Counted from the first letter of the stretch, positions 45,926-55,457 are shown. The stretch: 64,000 bases of DNA from Acidovorax carolinensis (GCF_002157145.1 NZ_CP021361.1:3093001-3157000), one strand, 5' to 3'. A program made the numbers and translations. The notes: generated from the sequence alone by a model not told the origin.

Positions 45926-46231
45926 TCACCCCAACCACCGCACCAGCCCCGCCGCTGCCGCCCCCAGCACCACCACCAGCAAAAACGGCAGCCGCAGCCA
46001 CAAGGCCAGCGCGGCCACGCCCAAAGCGGCCAGGCGGGCATCAAGCACCAGGGCGGTGCCTGCGGCAAAGGTGTTCATCACCGTCAGCGCCGACAGCAGG
46101 GCCACGGTGATGGCGCCTGCCACGCGGGCCATGCGCGGGTTTTGCAGCCAGCGGGCTGGCGCGGCGTAGCCGGCCAGTTTGGTGAGGTAGGTGGCGGCGC
46201 AAGCCAGCACGATGGCGGTCCAGAGCGTCAT
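45926..46231 (-). CDS. azlD: AzlD family branched-chain amino acid export subunit
   Basis: A 101-residue integral membrane protein with about four helices, matching AzlD (MTLWTAIVLACAATYLTKL, then ...VMNTFAAGT). Together with AzlC it forms the YgaZH-type exporter for valine and other branched-chain amino acids. Its ATG overlaps the azlC stop (TCAT on the plus strand at 46228-46231), so translation is coupled. The upstream extension of the frame only shadows azlC. Confidence 0.9.
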   Translation of the reverse strand: MTLWTAIVLACAATYLTKLAGYAAPARWLQNPRMARVAGAITVALLSALTVMNTFAAGTALVLDARLAALGVAALALWLRLPFLLVVVLGAAAAGLVRWLG

Positions 46232-46965
46232 GTCGCGGCCTCCTCGCGCACGGAAGGCGCATCCGGGCTGCGCACCCACCAGCCCCAGGCGGCGCCCACC
46301 ACGGCCGCCAGCAGGATGGGCAGGCCCGGCGGCACCAGCGGCACGGCCAGGGCGGTGACCACGCCGCACACCACCGCCAGCGCCACGGGTTCGCGCTGTT
46401 TCAGGCGCGGCCACAGCAGGGCCAGAAAGGCGGCGACGGCGGCGCCGTCCAGGCCCCAGCGGCGCGGGTCGCCCAGGGCATCACCCAGCACGGCGCCGAG
46501 CAGGGTGAACAGGTTCCAGAGCACGAACACGCCCAGGCCCGCCGTCCAGAAGCCGCGCTGCTGCTCATCCGGTGCGGTCTGGCCCGCAGCGGTGGCGGCC
46601 GATTCGTCGATGGTGAGCTGCGCGGCGACGGCCTTGCGCCAGCCCGTGGGGGCGAGCATGCCGTTGAGCTGCATGCCGTAGACCGCGTTGCGCACGCCCA
46701 GCAGCGCGGCGGCGCCCATCGCTGCCGAGCCCGCGCCACCGCCCGCAATGACGCCGATGAAGGCGAACTGCGAGCCGCCCGTGAACATGAGCAGGCTCAG
46801 CGCCATGGCCTGCCACACGGTGAGGCCGGCGGCCACGGCCAGGGCGCCGAAGGAGATGCCGTAGAAGCCGGTGGCGGCCGCGATGGACAGGCCCATGCGG
46901 ATGGCGGGGGTCCAAGTGGCGGGGCGCAGGGTGGGTGGGGACGGGTTCATTTGCTTCAAATTCAA
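46228..46965 (-). CDS. azlC: AzlC family branched-chain amino acid permease
   Basis: The large subunit of the AzlCD exporter, up to 245 residues with about seven hydrophobic helices. Family features are GISFGALAVAAGLTVWQAM, LLMFTGGSQFAFIGVI and VRNAVYGMQLN. The start may be ATG 46965 or 46950 (MNPSPPTL); both lie before the first helix. A dispersed repeat (46951-47002) overlaps the start region, so the first codons (MNLKQ) may come from the repeat. Regulation by an Lrp-type protein is usual, but no regulator gene is adjacent. Confidence 0.9.
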   Translation of the reverse strand: MNLKQMNPSPPTLRPATWTPAIRMGLSIAAATGFYGISFGALAVAAGLTVWQAMALSLLMFTGGSQFAFIGVIAGGGAGSAAMGAAALLGVRNAVYGMQLNGMLAPTGWRKAVAAQLTIDESAATAAGQTAPDEQQRGFWTAGLGVFVLWNLFTLLGAVLGDALGDPRRWGLDGAAVAAFLALLWPRLKQREPVALAVVCGVVTALAVPLVPPGLPILLAAVVGAAWGWWVRSPDAPSVREEAAT

Positions 46966-47002
46966 TAGCTTTTAGCGCTTGCTGCATAAGCGCTGGAGGC
47001 CT
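46951..47002. repeat. Dispersed repeat, full copy upstream of azlC
   Basis: TTGCTTCAAATTCAATAGCT then TTTAGCGCTTGCTGCATAAGCGCTGGAGGCCT. It is the closest intergenic match to the uvrD copy (AATTCA..AGCTTTTAGCGCTT..AAGCGC..GAGGCC), which shows that the coding copies belong to the same family. It runs into the 5' end of azlC. Confidence 0.85.
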
Positions 47003-47132
47003 AAAACACGTAAAAAATCACCTCAGCACGCTATGGCGGCGGGTGAATGGGCGGAATTTCGCGCTGCCCCACAACGCTGCGCCAGGGGTTCCGGCATGGG
47101 GGCTTGGTCATGCCGCGCCTGGTGGTCCGGAA

Positions 47133-47180
47133 TGGGGTCAGAGCACGAGTTTCGCTGCGCGAAATCGTGATCTGACCCCA
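47133..47180. repeat. 48-bp hairpin of the GGGGTCAGA family, copy B
   Basis: TGGGGTCAGAGCACGAGTTT CGC on the left and GCGAAATCGTGATCTGACCCCA on the right pair along their length with one mismatch and one bulge, around a TGC loop. It lies in the gap between azlC and the polA stop. The end sequence matches copy A at 42312-42381. Confidence 0.75.
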
Positions 47181-47247
47181 TACCTGCGTCGTGGTCCGCC
47201 CAACTTTGCCTGCGCAGTCGTCCGCCCCGTGCCTGTGCCGCCTGGGT

Positions 47248-50043
47248 TCAATGCGCCTTGTCCCAATTGGGGCCCACGCCCACCTCGGCCAGCAGCGGCA
47301 CCTTGAGCGCTGCCACCTCGGCCATCAGGCGCGGGATATGGCTCTTGAGCCAGTCCACGTCGCCCTCGGGCAGCTCGAACACGAGTTCGTCGTGCACCTG
47401 CATGATCATCTTGATGCCAGGCTGGTGCGCATCGAGTTCTTTTTGCACCGCCACCATGGCCATCTTGATGAGGTCGGCCGCTGTGCCCTGCATGGGCGCG
47501 TTGATGGCGGCGCGCTCGGCGCCGGCGCGGCGCGGGCCGTTGGGTGAGTTGATTTCGGGCAGGTAAAGGCGCCGGCCGAACACCGTCTCAACATAGCCCA
47601 TGGATTTGGCGGCGGCCTTGGTTTCGTCCATGTACTGCTTCACGCCGGGGTACCGCTGGAAGTAGCGGTCGATGTAGGCGGCGGCGGCCTTGGTCTCGAT
47701 GCCGAGGTTCTTGGCCAGGCCAAAGCTGCTCATGCCGTAGATGAGGCCAAAGTTGATGACCTTGGCGTAGCGGCGCTGCTCGCTCGTCACCTGGTCCACC
47801 GCCACGCCAAACACTTCGGCGGCGGTGGCGCGGTGCACGTCCAGGCCGGCATGAAAGGCGTGCAGCAGCGCATGGTCGCCGCTCAAGTGGGCCATGATGC
47901 GCAGCTCGATCTGGCTGTAGTCAGCGCTGGCGATCACGCAGCCGGCGGGCGCCACAAAGGCTTCGCGGATGCGCCGGCCCTCGGCCGTGCGGATGGGGAT
48001 GTTCTGCAGGTTGGGGTCGTTGCTGGACAGCCGCCCGGTTACGGCCACGGCCTGGGCATAGTGCGTGTGCACGCGGCCGGTGCGCGGCAGCGCCAGTTGG
48101 GCCAGCTTGTCGGTGTAGGTGCCCTTGAGCTTGACGAGGCTGCGGTGCTCCAGAAGCTTGGCGGGCAGCGGGTAGTCCTCGGCCAGCTTTTCCAGCACTT
48201 CTTCGTCGGTGCTGCGCGCGCCGGTGGCGGTTTTTTTCACCACGGGCATGCCCAGCTTGTCGAAGAAGATTTCGCCCAGCTGCTTGGGGCTGCTGAGGTT
48301 GAAGGGCTGGCCGGCAATCGCATAGGCATCGGTTTCGAGCTGCACGATGCGCTGGCCCAGCTCATGGCTTTGCGCGGCCAGCGTGGGGGCGTCGATCAGC
48401 ACGCCGTTGCGCTCGATGCGGAACAGCGCCTCGCTGCTGGCGATTTCCAGTTCGTAGATGAAGCGCAGCTTGTCGTCGGCCTGCAACAGCGGCCACAGTG
48501 CCAGGTGCACGTCGAGCGTCTGGTCCGAGTCTTCGCACGAATAGGCCGCAGCTTTATCGACCGGCACCTGGGCAAACGGAATCTGGTGCGCGCCCTTGCC
48601 GCACAGGTCTTCGTAGCTGATGCCGGTGCGGCCGGTGTGGCGCTCGGCCAGGCTGGTGAGGTTGTGCGGCTTGTGCACTTCAAGCACATAGCTTTGCAGC
48701 ATGGTGTCGTGCACATAGCCGCGCACCTCGATGCCGTGGTTGGCGAACACATGGCGGTCGTACTTGATGTGCTGACCCAGTTTGTGGCGCTTGCCGTCTT
48801 CCAGCCAGGGCGCCAGGCGCGCCAGCACTTCATCGCGCGGCAGCTGCGCGGGGGCATCCGGCCCGGCGTGGGCCAGCGGAATGTAGGCGGCCTCGCCGGG
48901 CTGCACGCTGAAACTGATGCCGACGATTTCGGCGCGCATCTCGTCGAGCGAGGTGGTTTCAGTGTCCAGCGCCACCAGCTCGGCCTTTAGCAGGCGCTGC
49001 AGCCAGTGGTCAAAGTCGGTCCAGTTGAAGATGGTGTCGTACACCACCGGGCGGTGCTGCGCGGCCTCGGCCACCGGGCTGGCGGAATGGTCGGCGAACA
49101 GGTCGCCGCTCTGGCCGGGCATGGCCACCACGGGCGCGGGCGCGGCGGCCGGGGCGTCGCCCGCCAGTGTGCGCGCCAGGCCTTTGAAGCCGTAGGTGTC
49201 GCAAAAGGCCATGAGCGGCGCAGTCTGGGGCTGGCCGATGCGGATGGCGTCCAGCGCAGGCATGCCGGGCACCCAGCCGTTCAGGTCGCAGTCGGTCTTG
49301 ATGGTCAGCAGCTGGCGGCTGGTGGGCAGCCAGTCGATGGCCTTGCGCAGGTTTTCGCCCACGGCGCCCTTGACTTCGCCGGCCCGCGCCACCAGGGCTT
49401 CCACCGAGCCGTATTCCTGCAGCAGCTTCACGGCGGTCTTGGGGCCCACCTTGTGCACGCCGGGCACGTTGTCCACCGTGTCGCCGACCAGCATCTGGTA
49501 GTCCAGCATCAGGCGGGCGGGCACGCCGAATTCGGCTTCCACCCCGGCCAGGTCGCGCACCTTGCCGCTCATGGTGTCGATGATGGAGATGTGCTCGTTC
49601 ACCAGCTGGGCCAGGTCCTTGTCGCCGCTGGAGATGACCACGTCAATGCCCTGGCGCGCGGCCGCCACGGCCAGGGTGCCGATCACGTCGTCGGCCTCCA
49701 CGCCGGGCACGTCGAGCACCGGCCAGCCCATGAGGCGCACCACCTCGTGGATGGGCGCGATCTGGCTGCGCAGGTCGTCGGGCATGGGGCTGCGCTGCGC
49801 CTTGTATTCGGGGTAGAGCGCATCGCGGAAGGTGGGGCCCTTGGCGTCGAACACGCAGGCCGCGTAGGTGCAGGGAACGTCCTTGAGGAGCTTCTGCATC
49901 ATGTTGATGATGATGCGGATGGCACCGGTCTTTTGCACCGTGCCGTCGGGCAGGGTGGTGCTCATGGTTTCGCCGCCCGCGAAGAAGGCGCGGTAGAGGT
50001 AGCTGGAGCCGTCCACCAGCAGCAGGGTCTTTTTGTCGCTCAT
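47248..50043 (-). CDS. polA: DNA polymerase I
   Basis: A 931-residue repair and replication polymerase that removes RNA primers and fills gaps. Domains in order: 5'-3' exonuclease (1-290, LLLVDGSSYLYRAFFA, ...VEADDVIGTLA), 3'-5' exonuclease (about 340-520, with DTETTSLDEM intact, so proofreading is likely kept), and polymerase with motif A SADYSQIELRIMAHLSGD, the O-helix region RRYAKVINFGLIYGMS and motif C QVHDELVFE. ATG 50043 begins MSDKKTLLL; the upstream extension is unlike PolA. It is divergent from a small secreted protein gene. Confidence 0.97.
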   Translation of the reverse strand: MSDKKTLLLVDGSSYLYRAFFAGGETMSTTLPDGTVQKTGAIRIIINMMQKLLKDVPCTYAACVFDAKGPTFRDALYPEYKAQRSPMPDDLRSQIAPIHEVVRLMGWPVLDVPGVEADDVIGTLAVAAARQGIDVVISSGDKDLAQLVNEHISIIDTMSGKVRDLAGVEAEFGVPARLMLDYQMLVGDTVDNVPGVHKVGPKTAVKLLQEYGSVEALVARAGEVKGAVGENLRKAIDWLPTSRQLLTIKTDCDLNGWVPGMPALDAIRIGQPQTAPLMAFCDTYGFKGLARTLAGDAPAAAPAPVVAMPGQSGDLFADHSASPVAEAAQHRPVVYDTIFNWTDFDHWLQRLLKAELVALDTETTSLDEMRAEIVGISFSVQPGEAAYIPLAHAGPDAPAQLPRDEVLARLAPWLEDGKRHKLGQHIKYDRHVFANHGIEVRGYVHDTMLQSYVLEVHKPHNLTSLAERHTGRTGISYEDLCGKGAHQIPFAQVPVDKAAAYSCEDSDQTLDVHLALWPLLQADDKLRFIYELEIASSEALFRIERNGVLIDAPTLAAQSHELGQRIVQLETDAYAIAGQPFNLSSPKQLGEIFFDKLGMPVVKKTATGARSTDEEVLEKLAEDYPLPAKLLEHRSLVKLKGTYTDKLAQLALPRTGRVHTHYAQAVAVTGRLSSNDPNLQNIPIRTAEGRRIREAFVAPAGCVIASADYSQIELRIMAHLSGDHALLHAFHAGLDVHRATAAEVFGVAVDQVTSEQRRYAKVINFGLIYGMSSFGLAKNLGIETKAAAAYIDRYFQRYPGVKQYMDETKAAAKSMGYVETVFGRRLYLPEINSPNGPRRAGAERAAINAPMQGTAADLIKMAMVAVQKELDAHQPGIKMIMQVHDELVFELPEGDVDWLKSHIPRLMAEVAALKVPLLAEVGVGPNWDKAH

Positions 50044-50256
50044 GCGGCGATTGTGCACACTCGTTCGTCCCCGCGCAGCCTGGGACGCCGGCTCTTCGTT
50101 GCTGCGCCCGCAAAGCGGCAAAATGCGTGTTTTACCAGCCCGTGCGTGCTTCTGGCCTCTGCGTTCACTGGCGCCGCTATGGCGCCACCCCGCAGATGGT
50201 GCGATGCCCGCCGCAACCAGCGGCTGGAACATTGCTCAATTTTTAAGGTGATTCCC

Positions 50257-50676
50257 ATGAAAAGAATGCTCGCGTTGTTGATCGGTGCGGCATGCACCAT
50301 GGCAATGGCAAACACGGAGTTCAAGAACATTCCGGTGCCAATGCAAAAAGCCTTGCGGGGCAACGCGCTCAAGACGGTGCATCTGGACAATGGCGTGATG
50401 CGGCTGCAAATGGACAAGCCGGTCATCACCGAACTGGTGTATTCCACCTTCGTCTTTCACAACATTTGCGCCGAGCAGTGGCACAACCCCGAGCAGTTCG
50501 CCAAACTGGCCCTGACGCGGGTGGAGCTGCTCAACGCCACCGGCGCCCAGGGCTTCGCTTTTGATGCCCGGGGCGATGTGTGTGAGCAGATGGGACAGCT
50601 GGGCAAGAACTTCCGCACCTTCATCGGCCAGCGCACCGTGCAGTGCGAGGCAGGTACCTGCCCGAAGCATCCATGA
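50257..50676 (+). CDS. Small secreted protein of unknown function
   Basis: A 139-residue protein with a clear signal peptide (MKRMLALLIGAACTMAMA, cut before NTEF). The mature part has four cysteines (NICAEQW, DVCEQM, VQCEAGTC), compatible with two disulfides in the periplasm. I do not recognise a family. ATG 50257 has a TTTAAGGTGATTCCC leader with a moderate ribosome site. The next gene starts about 50 bases after its stop, in the same direction. Confidence 0.75.
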   Translation: MKRMLALLIGAACTMAMANTEFKNIPVPMQKALRGNALKTVHLDNGVMRLQMDKPVITELVYSTFVFHNICAEQWHNPEQFAKLALTRVELLNATGAQGFAFDARGDVCEQMGQLGKNFRTFIGQRTVQCEAGTCPKHP

Positions 50677-50728
50677 ACGCCCGTTGCGCCCGTTGGGCGG
50701 CCTGGAACGCGCGGCCTACAATGGCGCC

Positions 50729-51088
50729 ATGCGCGCCGTTCACCTCTTTTTGCTGCTGGGCCTGACTGCCAACCCCCTGTTGGCCCAGACCAGCCCTCCA
50801 ATTGCCCCGCAAGGTAATGTAGACAAGCGCGAACAGCTCCCAAATGCAGAGCAACTGGACGGCCGCAAAAACCAGCGCACCGAGCGCATCCGCGTGGAAG
50901 ACGAGGGCAGTCGCGTTGACGAGCTGCGCGTGGGCGGCCAGACCCAGAGCATCACCGTGCAACCCAAGACAGGCGACCTGCCCGAATATGAAGTGCAGTC
51001 GCCCGACGGCGCCCGCAGCCGGGCCGGCAGCCGGAGCGGCGCCGAAACCAACACCGCCCCGCGCGTGTGGAACGTGATCAAGTTCTGA
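50729..51088 (+). CDS. Small secreted protein, probably DUF2782 type
   Basis: A 119-residue protein with a signal peptide (MRAVHLFLLLGLTANPLLA-QTS) and a short charged mature part. VDELRVGGQTQSITVQP then PEYEVQSPDG resembles the DUF2782 pattern (a VGG strand, then a Tyr-rich strand), a family often found between polA and thrB in gamma- and betaproteobacteria. The position here, between polA and thrB, supports that. The role is unknown. The start was set at ATG 50729 because the upstream part of the frame has no signal peptide. Confidence 0.7.
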   Translation: MRAVHLFLLLGLTANPLLAQTSPPIAPQGNVDKREQLPNAEQLDGRKNQRTERIRVEDEGSRVDELRVGGQTQSITVQPKTGDLPEYEVQSPDGARSRAGSRSGAETNTAPRVWNVIKF

Positions 51089-51150
51089 CGCGGCAACCAG
51101 GCTACCTCCCTTCCCCCTGATTTTTTTCTTACCCGTATTTGCGCTGAGCG

Positions 51151-52101
51151 ATGGCCGTTTTTACCGAAGTCTCGACGAATGAGGCGCGCGACCTGCTGCG
51201 CCGTTTGCAACTGGGTGACCTGGTGGCGCTGCGCGGCATCGAGGGTGGCATCGAGAACACCAATTACTTCCTCACCAGCGACCAGGGCGAATTCGTGCTC
51301 ACGCTGTTCGAGCGCCTTACCGCCGAGCAGCTGCCGTTCTACCTGTACCTGATGAAGCACCTGGCCCACGGTGGCATGCCGGTGCCCGACCCCCGACCCG
51401 ACCAGAACGGCGACATCCTGCACACCGTCTGCGGCAAGCCCGCCGCCGTGGTGAACAAGCTGCGCGGCAAAAGCCAGCTGGCACCGCAGCCCGTGCACTG
51501 CGCGGCTGTGGGCACCATGCTGGCGCGCATGCACAGGGCGGGGCGCGATTTTGACCGCCACCAGCCCAATCTGCGCGGCCTGCCCTGGTGGAACGAAACC
51601 GTGCCCGTGGTGCTGCCCCACATTGGCCCCGAACAGGCGGCGTTGCTGCGCGCCGAGCTGGCCTACCAGAACCATGTGGCCGCATCGTCGGCCTATGCGG
51701 CACTGCCGCGCGGGCCGGTGCATGCCGACCTGTTCCGCGACAACGTGATGTTTGACGGCGAAGAACTCACCGGCTGCTTCGACTTTTACTTTGCGGGCGT
51801 GGACACCTGGCTGTTCGACCTGGCCGTTTGCCTGAACGACTGGTGCATCGAACTGCCCACCGGCATCCATGACGCCACGCGCGCCGCCAGCATGCTGGCC
51901 GCCTACCAGGCCGAGCGCCCCCTGACCGCGGCAGAGCGCGAGCTGCTGCCCGCCATGCTGCGAGCGGGCGCCCTGCGGTTCTGGATTTCGCGGCTGTGGG
52001 ATTTCTACCTGCCCCGCGAGGCCTCCATGCTCGTCCCGCACGATCCTGCGCATTTCGAACGTGTTCTGCGCGGCCGCATTGCCCACCCGGTGCACGCCTG
52101 A
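51151..52101 (+). CDS. thrB: Homoserine kinase (ThrB, APH-fold type)
   Basis: Phosphorylates homoserine for threonine synthesis. The 316-residue product is the aminoglycoside-phosphotransferase-fold form used by pseudomonads and Burkholderiales, not the GHMP form of E. coli. Visible are the Gly-rich start region [12 protein letters not shown], the catalytic loop [14 protein letters not shown] (Asp and Asn) and the metal-binding GCFDFYFAG. The C-terminal [15 protein letters not shown] is conserved. thrC or hom is not adjacent. The polA-DUF2782-thrB order matches pseudomonads and supports the call. Confidence 0.94.
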   Translation: MAVFTEVSTNEARDLLRRLQLGDLVALRGIEGGIENTNYFLTSDQGEFVLTLFERLTAEQLPFYLYLMKHLAHGGMPVPDPRPDQNGDILHTVCGKPAAVVNKLRGKSQLAPQPVHCAAVGTMLARMHRAGRDFDRHQPNLRGLPWWNETVPVVLPHIGPEQAALLRAELAYQNHVAASSAYAALPRGPVHADLFRDNVMFDGEELTGCFDFYFAGVDTWLFDLAVCLNDWCIELPTGIHDATRAASMLAAYQAERPLTAAERELLPAMLRAGALRFWISRLWDFYLPREASMLVPHDPAHFERVLRGRIAHPVHA

Positions 52102-52200
52102 GGTCTTTCACACCGCTGCCCTGGGGCACTGGGTTAAATTCGCCCGTGCCACCCCACCACCCCAGGCCCGGCGCCCTTTTCTGATTGTCAAAGCCACTCC

Positions 52201-53043
52201 ATGAAACTCCACATCGTCCCCGCACGCACCGGCCTGGAATGGGTCAAGCTTGGCATCCGGGCGTTTTGGCGGCAACCCATGGCACTGGCCGCGCTGTTTT
52301 TCATGACCATGGCGGCCATGTCGCTGGCAACCATGATTCCGCTGGTGGGCCCCGCCGTGGCGCTGGCCCTGCTGCCCTCGGCCACGCTGGCCATGATGGT
52401 GGCGGCCGCCGAGGCCGTGCAGGGCCGCTTTCCCACGCCGGCCGTGCTTCTGGTGGCTTTTCGCACCGGGCGCCAGCGCCTGCGCGACATGCTGGTGCTG
52501 GGGGCGATGTATGCGGTGGGCTTTCTCGCGGTGATGGGCCTGTCGGCCCTGATCGACGGAGGCCAGTTCGCGCAGGTGTACCTGGGCGGCGCCCCGCTCA
52601 CCCGCGAGATGGCCGAAACGCCCGCCTTCCAGGGTGCCATGTGGCTTGCCATGGTGCTGTACCTGCCCCTGTCGTTGCTGTTCTGGCACGCGCCCGGCCT
52701 GGTGCACTGGCATGGCGTGCCGCCGGTGAAAAGCCTGTTCTTCAGCATCGTGGCCTGCCTGCGCAATTTTGGTGCCTTCACGGTCTATGGGCTGGCCTGG
52801 ATGGGCGTGTTTTTGCTGGGCGGCCTGGTGATCAGCCTGGTGGCAGGCCTGCTGGCCGTGGGCGGCCTCACCTCGGTGGTGGGAGGCATCATGGTGGGCG
52901 CGGCCATGATGATGGCGGCCATGTTCTTCACGTCGGTGGTTTTCACGTTCCGGGACTGCTTCGAGCCGCCAGGAAAGACGGAGCCGCAGGCATTGCACAG
53001 CCAGACGTCCGATTCCACGCCGGGGCCTGACGGCACGGTGTAA
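52201..53043 (+). CDS. BPSS1780 family membrane protein
   Basis: A 280-residue inner-membrane protein with six or so hydrophobic helices. The N-terminal ARTGLEWVKLGIRAFWRQP matches the BPSS1780 family of uncharacterised betaproteobacterial membrane proteins. LMFW-like LLFWHAPGLVHWHGVPPVKSLFFS is the second conserved stretch. It starts 99 bases after the thrB stop in the same direction and may be co-transcribed. Function is unknown. The C-terminal tail is short and polar. Confidence 0.8.
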   Translation: MKLHIVPARTGLEWVKLGIRAFWRQPMALAALFFMTMAAMSLATMIPLVGPAVALALLPSATLAMMVAAAEAVQGRFPTPAVLLVAFRTGRQRLRDMLVLGAMYAVGFLAVMGLSALIDGGQFAQVYLGGAPLTREMAETPAFQGAMWLAMVLYLPLSLLFWHAPGLVHWHGVPPVKSLFFSIVACLRNFGAFTVYGLAWMGVFLLGGLVISLVAGLLAVGGLTSVVGGIMVGAAMMMAAMFFTSVVFTFRDCFEPPGKTEPQALHSQTSDSTPGPDGTV

Positions 53044-53292
53044 GGCGCTGCCGGCAGGGCTGAGGGCCCGTCGGACTGTGGCAGCGAGCGGTAGCCAAGC
53101 TCATGTCATTCCACGCGGCACTCACGCGTCCCCCATGCGGCGAGCACAAAAAGCAAGACGCAGCCCGGCACCAGGTTGGGCATCGCGAGCGTCATGACTT
53201 CCCTGCGTCCCTCAGTTGCATCCCGGTGTGTGAAAACACCCCGCACGGACAGTAAAAGTCCTATGCAACCACACTCGCAGCGATTGGCAAGT
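53044..53292. other. Intergenic region upstream of the phoX promoter
   Basis: About 250 bases between the BPSS1780 gene and the Pho box. I see no gene, repeat or clear terminator. Together with the promoter and leader the gap to phoX is 397 bases. Confidence 0.5.
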
Positions 53293-53336
53293 CGTCATGC
53301 GAACGTCAAACGTTTGTCACAAGGCGCTTCTAGTAT
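53293..53336 (+). promoter_or_regulatory. Pho box (three half-sites) and -10 of the phoX promoter
   Basis: CGTCAT, CGTCAA and TGTCAC repeat with GTCA starting at 53294, 53305 and 53316, exactly 11 bases apart, the spacing of PhoB-binding half-sites (CTGTCAT-N4 repeats). A TAGTAT (53331-53336) lies 10 bases after the last half-site, as in PhoB-activated promoters where the box replaces the -35. The first codon is 104 bases further on. This predicts induction of phoX by phosphate starvation. Confidence 0.85.
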
Positions 53337-53440
53337 TTGCCGCTGGATATAGCGCCCAGTCCTGACGCCGCCACAAGCCAGGTGGTGACACGCAAAGGCG
53401 CTTTTTCCCCGCCCGCATACCAACCTGGAAATACCCAAAA

Positions 53441-55384
53441 ATGTCCCACACGACGACACCCACCCGCCGTAAGGCCCTGCAATTCCTGGCAGGCGTTCCC
53501 CTTCTGCCGCTCGGTGCCAGCGCCTCTGTTTCGTTTCTGACTGCTTGCGGCGGCGGTAATGACAACCCCAGCTATGTCTCCGCCAGCTTCACGTCGATGG
53601 CCGCACCCTCGCTGGCCAACGCCGCAGCCATGGCCACGACCACCGTGGGCTCCACGTTGAACATCAAGCTCAGCGACGACTCCGTGCGCGCTTACCAGCT
53701 TGCCTACCAGCCCTTCTTCGTGACGGGTGACATGGTTTCCGACGGCAAGGGCGGCACCGTCCTGTCAGGCGGCTACTACGACATCAACAACAAGCCCATC
53801 ATTGACGCCACGGTGTCCGGCAAAGAGCGCCACTATTTCTCCGACGCACCCGATGGCACTTCGCTGCTGACGGTGGCCAACCCCACGGTCACCGGCCTCA
53901 AGGGCAAGGCCGTGTTTGCGGTGGTGCAGTTTGAATACACCACCTGGGCGCAAGACGGCAAGACCGGCATGTACGGCAAGCTGCCCTCGCCCATCGCCGT
54001 GCTGACGCTGGACCAGGACCAGGCCACCGGCAAGCTGAGCCTTGTCAAATATCACAACGTGGACACCTCCAAGGTGCACGGCCTGTGGATTACCTGCGGC
54101 GCCAGCATCTCGCCTTGGGGCACGCATCTGTCGAGCGAAGAGTATGAGCCCGACGCATTTGCCGCCCGCAGCGCCAACTTCATGGACGACTTCAGCAAGA
54201 ACCTGTATGGAGATGCCACCAAGGCCAACCCTTACAACTACGGCCACATGCCCGAAGTCACGGTCAATCCCGACGGCACGGGCAGCATCAAGAAGCATTT
54301 CTGCATGGGCCGCATCTCGCACGAGCTGGTGCAGGTCATGCCCGACAACCGCACCGTGCTGATGGGCGATGACGCCACCAACGCCGGCTATTTCGTGTTC
54401 GTGGCCGACAAGGAAAAAGACCTGTCGTCCGGCACACTCTACGTGGCCAAGGTAGGTAATGGCTTCTCCATCGATCCCAAGGTCGGCACGGCTGCCCCGC
54501 TCACCTGGATCAAGATGGGCTCGGCCACGAGCGCTGAAATCGAAAAGCTGGCCAGCACGCTCAAGCCCACGGACATCATCACCGTGGTAAAGGCGGATCC
54601 GAACGACGCGAGCTACAAAAAGATCGTCGCCAACGGCAAGACCGAATGGATCAAGATCAATCCCGGCATGGAAAAGGCCGCAGCCTTCCTCGAAACCCAC
54701 CGCTACGCCGCCTACCTGGATGCCAGCATGGGCTTCTCGAAGATGGAAGGCACCACAGTCAACATCAAGGACAAAGTGGCCTACTCTGCCCTGCAGAATT
54801 GCCGGGACTCCATGGTGGCCGGCAACGCATCGAACGTGCCTGGCAACGGCATCTCCATCCCCAAGGCCCTGAATGCCGGCGCCGTCATGGCGCTCAACCT
54901 TAAGGGTGGCATCAAGGACACGGCGGGCGCTGCCATCAACAGCGAATGGATGCCTGTGGACACTAAGCCGCTGCTGGCCGGTGAAGACATCACCGCCGAT
55001 GCCCTGGGCAACACCGCCAACCCGAACAACATCGCCAACCCCGACAATCTGAAATTCTCGGAAAAGATGCGCACCCTGTTCATCGGCGAAGACAGCGGCC
55101 AGCACGTCAATAACTTCCTGTGGGCCTACAACATCGACACCAAGCAGCTGTCGCGCGTGATGTCGATTCCTGCCGGCGGAGAATCCACCGGCTTGCACGC
55201 CGTGGACGAAATCAACGGCTGGACCTACATCATGAGCAACTTCCAGCATGCCGGTGACTGGGGTGGCATCCACAACGTGGTCAAGGCCCAGCTCGACCCG
55301 CTGATCAACGCCAACTACAAGAACAAGTCCGGCGCTGCCGTGGGCTACCTGACGGGCACGCCAACCCAGCCGAAACTGGGCTGA
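53441..55384 (+). CDS. phoX: PhoX family alkaline phosphatase (DUF839), Tat-exported
   Basis: A 647-residue protein of the PhoX/DUF839 family, calcium- and iron-dependent phosphatases that release phosphate from organic esters outside the cytoplasm. The N-terminus is a Tat signal (TPTRRKALQFLAGVPLLPLG), followed by a Cys/Gly-rich stretch FLTACGGGNDN that could also fit a lipobox (LTAC). Family stretches include GLWITCGASISPWGTHLSSEEYEPD, with the acidic metal ligands, and FCMGRISHELVQVMPD and FIGEDSG. Length agrees with the family. The Pho box upstream supports a role in phosphate starvation. A strong terminator lies 45 bases after the stop, so it is transcribed alone. Confidence 0.93.
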   Translation: MSHTTTPTRRKALQFLAGVPLLPLGASASVSFLTACGGGNDNPSYVSASFTSMAAPSLANAAAMATTTVGSTLNIKLSDDSVRAYQLAYQPFFVTGDMVSDGKGGTVLSGGYYDINNKPIIDATVSGKERHYFSDAPDGTSLLTVANPTVTGLKGKAVFAVVQFEYTTWAQDGKTGMYGKLPSPIAVLTLDQDQATGKLSLVKYHNVDTSKVHGLWITCGASISPWGTHLSSEEYEPDAFAARSANFMDDFSKNLYGDATKANPYNYGHMPEVTVNPDGTGSIKKHFCMGRISHELVQVMPDNRTVLMGDDATNAGYFVFVADKEKDLSSGTLYVAKVGNGFSIDPKVGTAAPLTWIKMGSATSAEIEKLASTLKPTDIITVVKADPNDASYKKIVANGKTEWIKINPGMEKAAAFLETHRYAAYLDASMGFSKMEGTTVNIKDKVAYSALQNCRDSMVAGNASNVPGNGISIPKALNAGAVMALNLKGGIKDTAGAAINSEWMPVDTKPLLAGEDITADALGNTANPNNIANPDNLKFSEKMRTLFIGEDSGQHVNNFLWAYNIDTKQLSRVMSIPAGGESTGLHAVDEINGWTYIMSNFQHAGDWGGIHNVVKAQLDPLINANYKNKSGAAVGYLTGTPTQPKLG

Positions 55385-55429
55385 TACACCTGATAAATGC
55401 CGGCATGCGCTGCATGCCGCAGGCGCAAA

Positions 55430-55457
55430 AGGCGGGGCTAATGCCCCGCCTTTTTTC
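55430..55457 (+). terminator. Intrinsic terminator after phoX
   Basis: AGGCGGGGC and GCCCCGCCT pair around TAAT, followed by TTTTT. A second short hairpin (CGGCATGC-GCT-GCATGCCG) lies between the phoX stop and this one. Confidence 0.9.
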
